Positions 28,443 through 38,581 of a stretch of 64,000 nt of DNA are shown in pieces. Below the pieces are notes generated by a model. The model saw only the letters and a list, made by a program, of their open reading frames with translations. It had not been told where the DNA came from and did no database searches. The stretch spans positions 1 to 64,000 of the forward strand of contig JAPPHT010000030.1 in assembly GCA_028874795.1 (NCBI GenBank), written 5' to 3'. Position numbers and translations under genes: made by a program. Source of the stretch: Chloroflexota bacterium (GTDB taxonomy: Bacteria; Chloroflexota; Dehalococcoidia; Lucifugimonadales; Australimonadaceae). Numbering within the stretch: position 1 is the stretch's first letter; every line of letters starts with the position of its first letter.

Positions 28443-30023
28443 CTATCCCCGGTTCTGAGACCCGGGCACCGACGCAGTCGGGTAGACGTCCGACACCAGC
28501 CCGGGAACGCGGACCACGGGTTGGACCTGGTGCTGCTCCTCGGGAACGGGTATGGGGCGCTCGCCTTCGACGTCCAGCGCCCGGTCGACGGTGTCGAGCA
28601 ACTGCTGCTTGTTGTACGTGAGGTAGCTGGTGGCCGACAGGCGGATGGGATCGCCCGCGTGGAACGTGACGTACTGCAGCAACCGCTGCGCGAAGCCCTC
28701 TCCGGTTGCGTCCCAGGCAAGCTTGACGAGGCGGATGCGCTCTTCCGCGGAGATACCCCCGCGCGCCTGCAGGTACCGGTCGAGGTAGGGGCGTACCTCT
28801 TCGCTGTTGAGGTCGGCCTCTGAAGGCACGGAGAAGAACCCACCGGCAACGAGGACCTGGATGATCTCGATCATGCGTCGGAACTGCTGAGCGGCCTGGA
28901 TGGTGGCGCCGCGGCCCCCGCTGTTGCCGGGGACCCACACCCCATCCGGCCTCGGGCTCGCCATCGCGACGGACCCGTACGCGAGCGCCCTCGCCGTCTC
29001 CAGGTAGCCGATCATCTCCCCCAGCTTCTCCTGCACGTGGAGGAATGCGTCGATGCCCGAGGTCTCGGCGAGTTTCATCGCGAGCCCCACGTAGAACTCG
29101 AACAGGGCCACGGTGCGCATCCAACCCTGCACGCCCGTGAATGGGCCTCCGCCGCGCCCCATGCTGTTCACGATGTCTCCCGCGCCGGGCCGCCCGTCTA
29201 TCAGGACGCGGTCCCACGGGATGAGCACGTCGTCGAACACCGCCAGGCAGTCCATCTCCTCGAAGCGACTGCTCAGCGGGTGATCGACGCTCGATCGGGA
29301 GGGCCGCGACAAGGGCTCGCGGCAGAAGTACTTGAGGCCCGGTGCATCGTTGTCGACGATAAAGAGCAGAGCGTACATGTCGTCGCCCGGCGCGATGCCG
29401 CCGAAGGGATTGACCAGGTTCGCCTCGGTAAGGGGGGCCATGGTGCCGACCATCTTTGCGCCACGCACGATGATGCCTTCATCGGTCTCCGCAACCTTGC
29501 CGAGGTGGAGGAACGGGTCAGCCTGCTGGCCGGACGAGCGCGACCGGTCTATCTGGGGGCTGACCAGCACGTGCGTGAGGAACAGGTCCGACTCGCGCAT
29601 GTGCTCGTAGAAGTCCTGCATGTTCTGCTCGTAGCGGGCCTCGACCCGTCCATAGACCTGCTTGTTCAACGCCATACCGGTGATGTACGCGGCCAGGAAG
29701 TCCGGGCCGCGCCCGAACGTGCCGAAACTGGCGTCTGCGCGCAGCTTGAATGCACGCTGCATCTTCGCGAGGTCCTCCTGCGAGCGGGGAATCATGAATG
29801 CCGTTGAGACGGGGTCGCCGGTCAGGGGAGAGGGGTAGGTGAGGATGTCCCGGTACGCCGGGTCGTGCTGCATGTCGTACAACCGGGCGACCGACTGGAT
29901 CGGCCCCTGGAACAGCGGTTCCTGGGTCACGTCCTCGATGCGGCGGCCGTCCAGGTAGACGGACATGTTCCGGCTCTTCGATCGGAGAGCCTGGATGTAC
30001 TCCCTGCCCGTTCTTACCGCCAT
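28443..30023 (-). CDS. 4-hydroxyphenylacetate 3-hydroxylase (HpaB)-family flavin-dependent monooxygenase
   Basis: 526 aa, 'RTGREYIQALRSKSRNMSVYLDGRRIEDVT', 'DEGIIVRGAKMVGTMAPLTE', 'FDDVLIPWDRVLI'. Confidence 0.9.
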   Translation of the reverse strand: MAVRTGREYIQALRSKSRNMSVYLDGRRIEDVTQEPLFQGPIQSVARLYDMQHDPAYRDILTYPSPLTGDPVSTAFMIPRSQEDLAKMQRAFKLRADASFGTFGRGPDFLAAYITGMALNKQVYGRVEARYEQNMQDFYEHMRESDLFLTHVLVSPQIDRSRSSGQQADPFLHLGKVAETDEGIIVRGAKMVGTMAPLTEANLVNPFGGIAPGDDMYALLFIVDNDAPGLKYFCREPLSRPSRSSVDHPLSSRFEEMDCLAVFDDVLIPWDRVLIDGRPGAGDIVNSMGRGGGPFTGVQGWMRTVALFEFYVGLAMKLAETSGIDAFLHVQEKLGEMIGYLETARALAYGSVAMASPRPDGVWVPGNSGGRGATIQAAQQFRRMIEIIQVLVAGGFFSVPSEADLNSEEVRPYLDRYLQARGGISAEERIRLVKLAWDATGEGFAQRLLQYVTFHAGDPIRLSATSYLTYNKQQLLDTVDRALDVEGERPIPVPEEQHQVQPVVRVPGLVSDVYPTASVPGSQNRG

Positions 30024-30188
30024 AGTTGCGCCTCCTGCACGAGGAAGTAGGCTACCAGAATCCAGCAATGCCGTTCCCGTCGACGCCGGATTTCGTCGCG
30101 CATAGTACGACGGCGTTGCGGGATACCGGGCGCGTAGCCTATCATCCGCCCTTGTTCCCGTGCCAACGCAAACAGAAGGAGTATGGGC

Positions 30189-31124
30189 ATGACCACTACC
30201 AAGTCTGCGATAACGCTGAACCGCCACCCGGCAAAGCCCTGGGAGAAGACGTGGGACTCCATCTACACGGAACTGCTCGGCACCCAGATCCGGCTGGTGC
30301 GCGGCAAGAAGTACGTGACGCGTACGATAGAGATGGGCACCGGTGAGCCGCTCATCCTGATCCACGGCACCGGCGGCAGCGCGGAGTCCTGGTTCCGCAA
30401 CATACGGAACCTGGCGGACAACCACGGTTTCCACGTCTACGCAATCGACGCGATGTACCACGGCTTCTCCAGCAAGGAGCCCGTGACAGACGACCGCATC
30501 GGTACGCAGGTCGAGCACCTCCTGGACTTCATGGACGCCGAGGGAATCGAGAGAGCGCACATCGAGGGCGAGTCCATGGGCGCCTTCATCACATTCCGCA
30601 TGGCGATGGACCATCCCGAGCGGTGCCTGCGAGTCGTCCTTAACACCGGCGCGCGCGTGAATTTCAAGCGCACCTTCGGCCCCGGCGGCCAGCCGCTGGA
30701 GGCGCTCCCGGTGTTGACCCAGGAGCTGCTCGCCAATCCCACGGAGGAGACCGTCCGTCACCGGATGCAGTGGCTGATGGCGGCCCCTGAGCGTGTCGAC
30801 GAGGAGTTGGTGGCGCTGCGGCTGCGATTCTTCAGCATGCCCGAGCTCCAGGAGGCGCAACGCCAGACGGGGCCCGGCTCAGCGAGCGCCGCCCGCACCG
30901 CTCCGCTCTACGAGGAAGAAGACTGCGCACGGCTCACTGTGCCCAGCCTCGTCTTCTGGACCGAGTACAACCCCAATACCGGGCCGGACGTCGGCGAGTA
31001 CTTCGCCAGCCTCATCCCGGGGGCCAAGTACTACTGCATGATGGACGCGGCACACTGGCCGCAGTACGAGCACCCCGAAGAGCACGACCAGGTCATCGCC
31101 GACTTCCTTAAGGGGAAGCTCTGA
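30189..31124 (+). CDS. Alpha/beta hydrolase
   Basis: 'LILIHGTGGSAESWFRNI', 'IEGESMGAFITFRMA'. Confidence 0.9.
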   Translation: MTTTKSAITLNRHPAKPWEKTWDSIYTELLGTQIRLVRGKKYVTRTIEMGTGEPLILIHGTGGSAESWFRNIRNLADNHGFHVYAIDAMYHGFSSKEPVTDDRIGTQVEHLLDFMDAEGIERAHIEGESMGAFITFRMAMDHPERCLRVVLNTGARVNFKRTFGPGGQPLEALPVLTQELLANPTEETVRHRMQWLMAAPERVDEELVALRLRFFSMPELQEAQRQTGPGSASAARTAPLYEEEDCARLTVPSLVFWTEYNPNTGPDVGEYFASLIPGAKYYCMMDAAHWPQYEHPEEHDQVIADFLKGKL

Positions 31125-31176
31125 GATCAGGACGGCGTTCGGCCGTCGTTCACTGTCGGAGGCTGGGAGGGCCGTC

Positions 31177-32037
31177 ATGACGATCTGGACCGACCTCATG
31201 GGCGCGCAGGTCCGGTACGTCGGAAGGCGCTACCGGACCAGGGTCATCGAGGCAGGCAGCGGGCCGCCGCTGGTGCTGGCGCACGGCGGCGGCGGGCATG
31301 CCGAACACTACAGCCGCAACGTGCTCCGGCTCGCGAAGCAGTTTCACGTCTACGCCTACGACATGCTGTGGCATGGGTACTCCCCCGCCCCGGAGGTGGA
31401 CGAGGACGCCATGCTTCGTTTCGATGAACAACTCATGGACCTCATGGACACTGAGGGCATAGAACGAGCTATCGTCGGGGGAGCGTCGTCCGGCGCCTTC
31501 GCGCCGCTGCGCATGGCGATCAACAACCCGGAACGCGTGCGAGGTCTGGTGCTCGTCGTTCCCGGCCACATTCGCTATCCGGCGAGGGAGGTAACTGAGC
31601 GAGCGCAATACGCGACGCTGCATACACAGACCCACGACGCGCTCGCTAACGTAACCGAGGCCAAGATAAGGGCGCGCCTCGAGTGGCTGATGGCTGACCC
31701 CGGCTCAGTCACCGACGAGCTGGTCGCCGTGCGCACCGCGATCTACAGCAGCGAGGATGGCAACGCGGCAACGCGGGCCTACTACGCGCTCACCGAGAGC
31801 GAGGCCGGCCACAGGTTCGACGTTACCGAGGACGAGCTTCGAGGCCTGACCGTGCCGACACTTCTCATCTGGTCTCGCGGCGGCAACGGCGTTTCGCCGC
31901 AGCGGGCGGAGTGGCTCTCCCAGGTCATTCCAAACATGACGTACTGCCTCATCGAGCCTGCCGGCCACTGGCCTCAGTGGGAGAGGCCGGAACAGCACGA
32001 CGAAGCGATCATGGAGTTCGCACGGTCGATCCCCTGA
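31177..32037 (+). CDS. Alpha/beta hydrolase
   Basis: 'LVLAHGGGGHAEHYSRNV', 'VGGASSGAFAPLRMA'. Confidence 0.9.
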   Translation: MTIWTDLMGAQVRYVGRRYRTRVIEAGSGPPLVLAHGGGGHAEHYSRNVLRLAKQFHVYAYDMLWHGYSPAPEVDEDAMLRFDEQLMDLMDTEGIERAIVGGASSGAFAPLRMAINNPERVRGLVLVVPGHIRYPAREVTERAQYATLHTQTHDALANVTEAKIRARLEWLMADPGSVTDELVAVRTAIYSSEDGNAATRAYYALTESEAGHRFDVTEDELRGLTVPTLLIWSRGGNGVSPQRAEWLSQVIPNMTYCLIEPAGHWPQWERPEQHDEAIMEFARSIP

Positions 32038-32093
32038 TACGGTCAGCATGGCAACCGAAGCATCCGTGCCCGAACGACACAGGGTGCTGTCGC

Positions 32094-32122
32094 TTGACAG
32101 AACATTAAGCCTCCGCTAAACA
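32094..32122 (+). promoter_or_regulatory. Candidate sigma70 promoter preceding a ~300-nt leader
   Basis: TTGACA-N17-TAAACA. Confidence 0.4.
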
Positions 32123-32414
32123 TGCCTCGTGAGGTGCATAGCGTTGAGATGCACCGACGCACCGGTCGATAGTCCCTTGGCAGTCTCGCGGTGGTGTGGG
32201 AGAAGCAGTTCAGACCCGGTCTGGCTGTCTGCACGAAAGGGGGACCTGTGGCACTGGAGGCGTTCCGCTTCCCACACTTGATGGCGGGTGGCGCTCTGAG
32301 TCATTGCTTCAAGGCCGCTGGCGACGGCCCGGCGATGGTGCGTCTGCCCGACCGCGGTAGTCACTCACAGGCAGGCATCGCCCGTAGTTTCCTCCGTGCT
32401 CCAGTGGGGAGTTG

Positions 32415-33617
32415 ATGGCGACCGGCAGCGCATCCAACGGTGCGGCAGCACGTGGAGATGTTGCTGACCGCGCTCCCGCAGTACGTCTCGAGCACCTGAT
32501 CAAGACGTATCCGGGGAACCCGGTCCCTGCCGTCAAAGACGTCAGCCTGGACATCCAGGAAGGGCAGGTATTCACACTGCTCGGCCCCAGCGGATGCGGG
32601 AAGACCACAACTCTCCGCATGATCGCGGGCCTGGAATCGGTCGACGAGGGCAAGCTGCTCTTCAGGGACCGGGTCATCGTCGACACCGCGAGAGGCTACT
32701 CCATGCCGCCGCACAGCCGGGATGTGGGGATGGTGTTCCAGTCCTACGCCATCTGGCCCCACATGACCGTCGAGGATAACGTCGGGTTCCCGCTGAAGGT
32801 CAGGCGGGCGAAACGCGCGGAGATACAGGAACGTGTGGCCAGGGCGCTGGACCTGGTGGGACTCAGCGGCCTGGAGAAGCGGCCCGCGCCGATGCTCAGC
32901 GGTGGACAGCAGCAGCGCGTCGCTCTCGCCCGGGCGCTCATCTACGAGCCTGACGTGCTCCTTCTGGACGAGCCTTTCAGCAATCTGGACGCCAAGCTCC
33001 GGGAACAGATGCGGCTGGAGGTCAAGCTGCTGCAGCGCAAGACCGGGGTGACGATCGTCTTCGTCACACACGACCAGGTCGAAGCGCTCAGCCTCTCCAA
33101 CCGTATAGCGGTGATGGACCTGGGCGTCGTGCAGCAGATCGGGAGCCCGCACGAGCTGTACCAGAACCCTGCAAACGCGTTCGTCCGCGACTTCCTGGGC
33201 AAGACTGTCCTCCTCACGGGCGCTGTGAAGGTCTCCAACCCTTCGGGACAGGTTGCGGTGGAGATAGACGGCGCGCCGGGGTCTGCGGTGTTTGGACGAA
33301 GCGCCACAGCCGAGGGACTGGAGATGGGACAGGCGGTCAACGTGGCGATGCGACCGGAAGACGTGAAGCTGGCCGCGAACGATGGGAAGCAGGACCCGTC
33401 CACAGGTCTGCCTGGAGTGATCGAGACCCAGCAGTTCGTGGGCGAGAGGACTGAGTACCGGGTCAGGCTGGAGGGTCAGCCTCCGCTGCTCGCCTACAGC
33501 GATTGGAGGCAGTCATTCGGTGAAGGTGATAGCGTATGGGTCGGGATCGAGCCCGACGCCGTGGCGGTATGGCCGGGCTGGGCCACGGCGACCCGGACGG
33601 AGGACAACGCGGATTGA
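32415..33617 (+). CDS. ABC transporter ATP-binding protein (Fbp/Pot type, TOBE domain)
   Basis: Walker A 'GPSGCGKTT', signature 'LSGGQQQRVALARAL', Walker B 'VLLLDEPFSNLD'. Confidence 0.95.
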   Translation: MATGSASNGAAARGDVADRAPAVRLEHLIKTYPGNPVPAVKDVSLDIQEGQVFTLLGPSGCGKTTTLRMIAGLESVDEGKLLFRDRVIVDTARGYSMPPHSRDVGMVFQSYAIWPHMTVEDNVGFPLKVRRAKRAEIQERVARALDLVGLSGLEKRPAPMLSGGQQQRVALARALIYEPDVLLLDEPFSNLDAKLREQMRLEVKLLQRKTGVTIVFVTHDQVEALSLSNRIAVMDLGVVQQIGSPHELYQNPANAFVRDFLGKTVLLTGAVKVSNPSGQVAVEIDGAPGSAVFGRSATAEGLEMGQAVNVAMRPEDVKLAANDGKQDPSTGLPGVIETQQFVGERTEYRVRLEGQPPLLAYSDWRQSFGEGDSVWVGIEPDAVAVWPGWATATRTEDNAD

Positions 33618-33729
33618 CCCTTGCCGGCAACTGTCGGGGGCAACGTCAACCGTGGAGCCTCAAAGACACCTGCCGTACAGGGCCGCTGGATTCGAGGGTT
33701 AGCGAACACAGAAGCCAGGGAGGGCTACC

Positions 33730-34902
33730 ATGAAACGACTGGTCTCGGTTCTATTGGCAGGGGTGATCAGCATCCTGGCGCTTGGCGCATGCGGGGCAGA
33801 CCCCACGCCGACGCCGGTGCCCACGGCAACACCGATCCCGATGGAGCCGTGGGAGGTAGAGTGGAATGACGTGCTTGCGGCTGCCCAGGCCGAGGGGACC
33901 GTGAGCGTGTGGGTAGGCGGCGGCGGACAGGCAGCCGTCGACCACCTGAAGGGCGCCTTCGAGGCGGCGTACCCGGGCATCACGGTGGACCTCTTCCAGG
34001 CCGCGCGGAGTTCGGAGCGTGACTCGCGATATCTCGAGGAGTGGCGGGCCGGCATCAGGAACGTCGACCTCTTCAACGGCGGTTCATCCGGCGGCGATGG
34101 TCGACTCAAGCCTGCCGGAGCGCTGCAGCCGGTGAGGCCGTTCTGGATACTCCCCGACTCGTTCGATGAGGCGAAGTGGGCGAACGGCCTGCAGTTCGTG
34201 GACATCGAAACGCAGTACATGCTGATGGGTGGAGCAGGCGCTACGCCGGCCCTCGCCATTGCCGACAGTGTCGACCCGGCAAGCCTGACGTCCTGGGAAG
34301 ACCTGCTCAAGCCGGAGTTCAATGGGCAGATCGTCATGAACGACCCGCGGACGTCCGGTAACGGCGCGGCGCGAGCAGGATTCTGGTTCTGCGCTCCCGA
34401 CCCGCGCTGCTTCCAACCCGCGATGCGCGACTTCATGGAGCGCTTGTTCAGCGAGACCGGAATCGTGCTGTCCGACGACGACCGGGCCAACCTCGACTCG
34501 ATCATCAACGGTGAGAAGCTGATCCTCATCAGCCCTGCGAATGACGAGTTGCAGCTGACCGACGAGATCGGAGCCACTCCGACGCTGGTCCGCAGCCTGA
34601 CACTGCCTGACGGCAGCCAACTGGACCAGATCTCCGACAGCGCGGGCATCCTCTTCGTACCGAACCACGACCTGCCGCACCCGAACGCCGCGACGGTGTA
34701 CATCAACTGGTTCTACTCGCAAGCGGGCCAGCAGGCCATGATCGACGTACGGAACCAGCCGTCGATGCGCGCGGACGTCGACAACTCGGCGCTGCCCGAG
34801 TACATCATCCCGTTCGCACCGGCGTATCCGGTGAACCAGACCATCCGGATGTTGAACGTGGAGGACGGCGTCCGGGCGTCGGTAGACGCGTGGCTCCCGT
34901 AA
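33730..34902 (+). CDS. Extracellular solute-binding lipoprotein (FbpA-like)
   Basis: 'LLAGVISILALGACGADPTPTPVPTATP' lipobox; SBP body. Confidence 0.9.
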   Translation: MKRLVSVLLAGVISILALGACGADPTPTPVPTATPIPMEPWEVEWNDVLAAAQAEGTVSVWVGGGGQAAVDHLKGAFEAAYPGITVDLFQAARSSERDSRYLEEWRAGIRNVDLFNGGSSGGDGRLKPAGALQPVRPFWILPDSFDEAKWANGLQFVDIETQYMLMGGAGATPALAIADSVDPASLTSWEDLLKPEFNGQIVMNDPRTSGNGAARAGFWFCAPDPRCFQPAMRDFMERLFSETGIVLSDDDRANLDSIINGEKLILISPANDELQLTDEIGATPTLVRSLTLPDGSQLDQISDSAGILFVPNHDLPHPNAATVYINWFYSQAGQQAMIDVRNQPSMRADVDNSALPEYIIPFAPAYPVNQTIRMLNVEDGVRASVDAWLP

Positions 34903-34917
34903 GGAAGTAACTTCGCT

Positions 34918-34956
34918 GCCCGGCTGGCCGTCGGAACGTCCGACGGCCAGCCGGGC
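34918..34956 (+). terminator. Very strong hairpin between SBP and permease genes
   Basis: 18-bp stem gcccggctggccgtcgga-acg-tccgacggccagccgggc. Confidence 0.75.
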
Positions 34957-35026
34957 CCAGACCCGTGACCCAGACGCTGCATAGTTACGCCCCATCGCCA
35001 GGGGTTGTCTGCGTTGGGAGGGGGCA

Positions 35027-36751
35027 ATGGCCATAAACGCTGGTGCGCTTCGAGCGCGACTGAATTGGGCGGATGCACGTAATCGCCCCAGTCCGCTGTG
35101 GCTGTTGCTCATTGCGTCAGCCATGCTGGTGCTCGGGCCGATGGCCCTTCTCGTGTACATCAGTTTCGATGTGTCGGGTCCCCAGGAAGCGTACCGGTTC
35201 GGCCTCACCCACTACCGCTCGGCGCTGAGCGACCCCGATGTCGGGCCTGCGCTGTGGAACACTTTCAGGGTCGTCGGGACGCGCATGTCCATCGGCTTCG
35301 TCGCCGGCGTGCTGCTCGCATGGCTGGTAACCCGTACGAACATCCCGCACGCCAACTGGCTGGACTTCGGCATGTGGATATCGTTCTTCATGCCCAGCCT
35401 GGCCGTCATCCAGGGCTGGACGTTCTTGTTCGGCGGCAACGCCGGCCTGGCTAACCAGTGGCTCACCGGGCTGCCTTTCATCGAGGAGAGCCCCTTCGAC
35501 GTCTACTCGTTCTGGGGCGTGATCTGGGTCCACCTGATGGCGCAGGTGCTTTCGACGCACTTCGTGCTGTTCAGTCTCGCGTTCCGGAACATGGACGGTC
35601 AGCTGGAAGAAGCGGCCCGCGTGGCCGGGGCGACCGTGCCGGAGATGGCCCGTCGCGTCACCCTTCCCCTCTTCCGGCCGATACTGGCCATGGTTGCAGT
35701 GCTCGCGATCATCCGCGGCATGCAATCGTTCGAGATCGAGCGGATCCTCGGCGTACCCGCGGGGATCGACGTGTACGCGACTCTGCTGGTCACCATGATC
35801 AGCGACGAAGTGCCGCGGATCGAGGAGGGCGTCGTCCTCTCGGTCGTCATCCTGCTGATCCTGGTCCCGCTGATATTCGTGCAGCGGTTCTACGTCGGCA
35901 AGCGCCAGTACACGACGGTCTCGAGCAGGATGAAGCCGACCACCACGAACCTGGGGCCATGGCGCTGGCCAGCCTTCACCTTCGTGTTCGTGACCATCAT
36001 CCTGCTGACGGTGGTCCCCTTCCTCTCCTTGCTCGCTGGAAGCCTGATGACCAGGTGGGGTTTCTTCCACATAGAGCAGGTCTGGACGCTGAAGCACTGG
36101 GCCGCGGTCTTCTCCAACGAGCAGTTCCTGAGCGCATTCGTCACCACCATACGGCTGGGTGTGATTGCGGGATTCGTGAGCATGGTGGTGCTCTTCATCA
36201 TCGCCTACGTGTTGGTACGGACGAAGTTCCGGGGCAATCCCACGCTTGACTTCATAGCATGGCTCCCCTGGGCACTGCCCGGTGTGCTGCTCAGCCTGGG
36301 GATACTGATGATCGTGCTGAGGATTCCGCTGCTGCACTTCATGCACGGAACATCGTTCGTCCTGATCCTGGCGCTGCTCCTCTTCCGCTTCCCCATCGGC
36401 GTGCACCTGCTGCGGACCGGCATGATGCAGGTGAGCAAGGAGCTGGAGGAAGCCGGACAGATAGTCGGCGCCCGTTGGTGGTACATCCAGATGAAGATCG
36501 TGAGGCCGATCCTGATGCCGATGCTGCTGGGCGTAGGGTTGATCTCGTTCATCGCTACGCTCAACGAGGTCAGCGGCGTGATCCTGCTCGCATCGACACA
36601 GACGAAGACCCTGTCGCTGCTCACGTTGGACTACCTCATCGGGGCCGGCGGGTCCAAGGAGGCAGCGTCCGTCATCACTGTAGTCATCGTGTTCCTTGCG
36701 TTCCTGGCCGTGCTGGTGGGGCGTCTATTCGGACTCAAGCTGAACGCTTGA
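35027..36751 (+). CDS. Fbp-type ABC transporter permease, two fused permease domains
   Basis: 574 aa, two EAA loops ('QLEEAARVAGATVPEMARRVTLPL', 'ELEEAGQIVGARWWYIQMKIVRPI'). Confidence 0.92.
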   Translation: MAINAGALRARLNWADARNRPSPLWLLLIASAMLVLGPMALLVYISFDVSGPQEAYRFGLTHYRSALSDPDVGPALWNTFRVVGTRMSIGFVAGVLLAWLVTRTNIPHANWLDFGMWISFFMPSLAVIQGWTFLFGGNAGLANQWLTGLPFIEESPFDVYSFWGVIWVHLMAQVLSTHFVLFSLAFRNMDGQLEEAARVAGATVPEMARRVTLPLFRPILAMVAVLAIIRGMQSFEIERILGVPAGIDVYATLLVTMISDEVPRIEEGVVLSVVILLILVPLIFVQRFYVGKRQYTTVSSRMKPTTTNLGPWRWPAFTFVFVTIILLTVVPFLSLLAGSLMTRWGFFHIEQVWTLKHWAAVFSNEQFLSAFVTTIRLGVIAGFVSMVVLFIIAYVLVRTKFRGNPTLDFIAWLPWALPGVLLSLGILMIVLRIPLLHFMHGTSFVLILALLLFRFPIGVHLLRTGMMQVSKELEEAGQIVGARWWYIQMKIVRPILMPMLLGVGLISFIATLNEVSGVILLASTQTKTLSLLTLDYLIGAGGSKEAASVITVVIVFLAFLAVLVGRLFGLKLNA

Positions 36752-36873
36752 CGGCGCTCGACACACCGCCGCGGCCACCGCTTGAACAGAGTAGATAACC
36801 TTGGGGAAGCGCGAGGCCGGCCCAGCTGGCGCGGCGCCGCGCTCTCAGCAGTCAGCGTTTCAGGAGGTGGGTT

Positions 36874-37842
36874 ATGCCGATCGGACTGGGGTTGGCTGCC
36901 AGCCATAACGGTTTCGTGATCACGAAGACGGCCGAGGGCTGGCAGAAATACTACGAGGTGCTCATCCGTGATACCCCGCAACCGGCGTCGGCGGCGCTGG
37001 AGACGGAGACTGTGCTCGAAGACTACATCCGCAGGGTCGATGCCGCGTTCGCACAGCTCCGGGAGCAGATCCGCCAGTACGACCCTGAACTGCTCATCAT
37101 CATCGGGGGCGACCAAAGCGAGACGTTCGATCGGGCCAACGTACCCAACCTGATGATGTTCCTCGGCGAAGAGATGTGGGGACACAGCACGCGTATGGGC
37201 CAGGAGCCGAGCGAGGAGACGGAGGTCCACCTCAAGGTGGACGTAGAGACATCCGAGAGGTTGCTCGACCAGCTCGTGACGCGGGAGGGGTTCGACATCG
37301 CATTCAGCGCCCTGCAGCGTCCCCTGGGGAGCGCTGCCCGCACGGGACGCAACATGTCGCACGCATTCTCCCGGCCGGTCCCCTTCCTGATCCAGCGGGC
37401 AGACCTGCCCATGGTCCTCATCTACGAGAACACCTACGACCCGCCATCGCTCTCTGCGACACGCTGTTACGAGCTCGGTCAGGCGCTGGCCCGGCTGCTG
37501 AAGGACGATCCGCGCCGCATCGCCATCTTTGGCTCCGGCGGCCTCTCCCATGATCCCGGCGGGCCACGCTCCGGGTGGGTCGATGAACCGTTGGACCGGT
37601 GGGTACTGGACCAGTTCGCAAGGGGAAACGGCGCGGCAACCCGGGACTTGTACCGGTTCGACTCGCTCACCATGCGCAGTGGCACGGGCGAGATCCGTGC
37701 GTGGATAACGGTGGCAGGCGCTATGGAGGACGCCAGGGCGCGAGCCGAGGTGGTTGAGTACATCCCGGCGAACCACGCCGTGACCGGTCTCGGGTTCGCG
37801 TACTGGAAGGCCGAGCCCGCTCTAGCCGGCGTTGGGAGTTGA
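36874..37842 (+). CDS. LigB-type extradiol ring-cleavage dioxygenase
   Basis: 'GLGLAASHNGFVI', 'PELLIIIGGDQSE', 'IAIFGSGGLSHDPGG'. Confidence 0.85.
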   Translation: MPIGLGLAASHNGFVITKTAEGWQKYYEVLIRDTPQPASAALETETVLEDYIRRVDAAFAQLREQIRQYDPELLIIIGGDQSETFDRANVPNLMMFLGEEMWGHSTRMGQEPSEETEVHLKVDVETSERLLDQLVTREGFDIAFSALQRPLGSAARTGRNMSHAFSRPVPFLIQRADLPMVLIYENTYDPPSLSATRCYELGQALARLLKDDPRRIAIFGSGGLSHDPGGPRSGWVDEPLDRWVLDQFARGNGAATRDLYRFDSLTMRSGTGEIRAWITVAGAMEDARARAEVVEYIPANHAVTGLGFAYWKAEPALAGVGS

Positions 37843-37846
37843 GGCC

Positions 37847-38581
37847 GTGAGCGACGGCAGGACCGTTATCGTCACGGGCGGCGGTTATGGCATCGGCCGG
37901 GCGACCGTGCTGGCGCTGGCGAGATCCGGATGGACTCCCGTCATCTACGAATTGTACGAGGAGCGGGCGCAGCAGACCCGGGAACTGGTGGCGCAGGCAG
38001 ACGGCCGCTGCGACGTGTTTCAGGGCGACGTCACTGACTGGAAACGGGTCCAGGAGTGTGTCGCCTACGTGATGGATGAGTTCGGCCGGATCGACGGTCT
38101 CGTCAACAATGCAGGCGGCCGGTACGCGGGCACAGTGCTGGACCTCACCGAGGAACAGTGGGACTTCACCGTGGACCTCGTGCTGAAGGGGGCGTTCCTG
38201 ATGTGCAAGGCGGTGGTCCCCCACATGATCAGCGCCGGGGGAGGATCGATCGTCAACATATCGTCCGGCGATTCCTACGGGAGGAAGGGGATGGTTGCCT
38301 ACGCCGCGGCGAAGGGCGGGATCAACACCCTCACCCTGTGCCTTGCGGCGGACCACCTGGAGCACCACATCAGGGTCAACGCGGTACTGCCGGGATTCAC
38401 CGTCACGGGGATGACCGAGCACTACCCGCCCGAACGTCTGGCCGCGACGGGAGCGCGCCTGGTGGCGGCCCGCCCCGGGCAGCCCGAGGACGTGGCGAAC
38501 ATGGTGGAGTTCCTCATGTCTGACAAAGCCGAGACCATCACGGGAGCGATCCTCGGAAACCTCCCGCTCGCGACCCACTAG
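37847..38581 (+). CDS. SDR-family oxidoreductase
   Basis: 'VIVTGGGYGIGRATV', 'LVNNAGGRY', 'YAAAKGG'; GTG start chosen. Confidence 0.92.
   Translation: MSDGRTVIVTGGGYGIGRATVLALARSGWTPVIYELYEERAQQTRELVAQADGRCDVFQGDVTDWKRVQECVAYVMDEFGRIDGLVNNAGGRYAGTVLDLTEEQWDFTVDLVLKGAFLMCKAVVPHMISAGGGSIVNISSGDSYGRKGMVAYAAAKGGINTLTLCLAADHLEHHIRVNAVLPGFTVTGMTEHYPPERLAATGARLVAARPGQPEDVANMVEFLMSDKAETITGAILGNLPLATH

Noticed and set aside
30024-30860. N-terminal extension of the HpaB-like ORF (28443-30860)
   Set aside because: Antisense to the alpha/beta hydrolase gene; the conserved HpaB start is at 30023.
36829-36842. Palindrome gcgcggcgccgcgc before LigB
   Set aside because: Short GC-only palindrome, expected by chance at this base composition; not called as a terminator.
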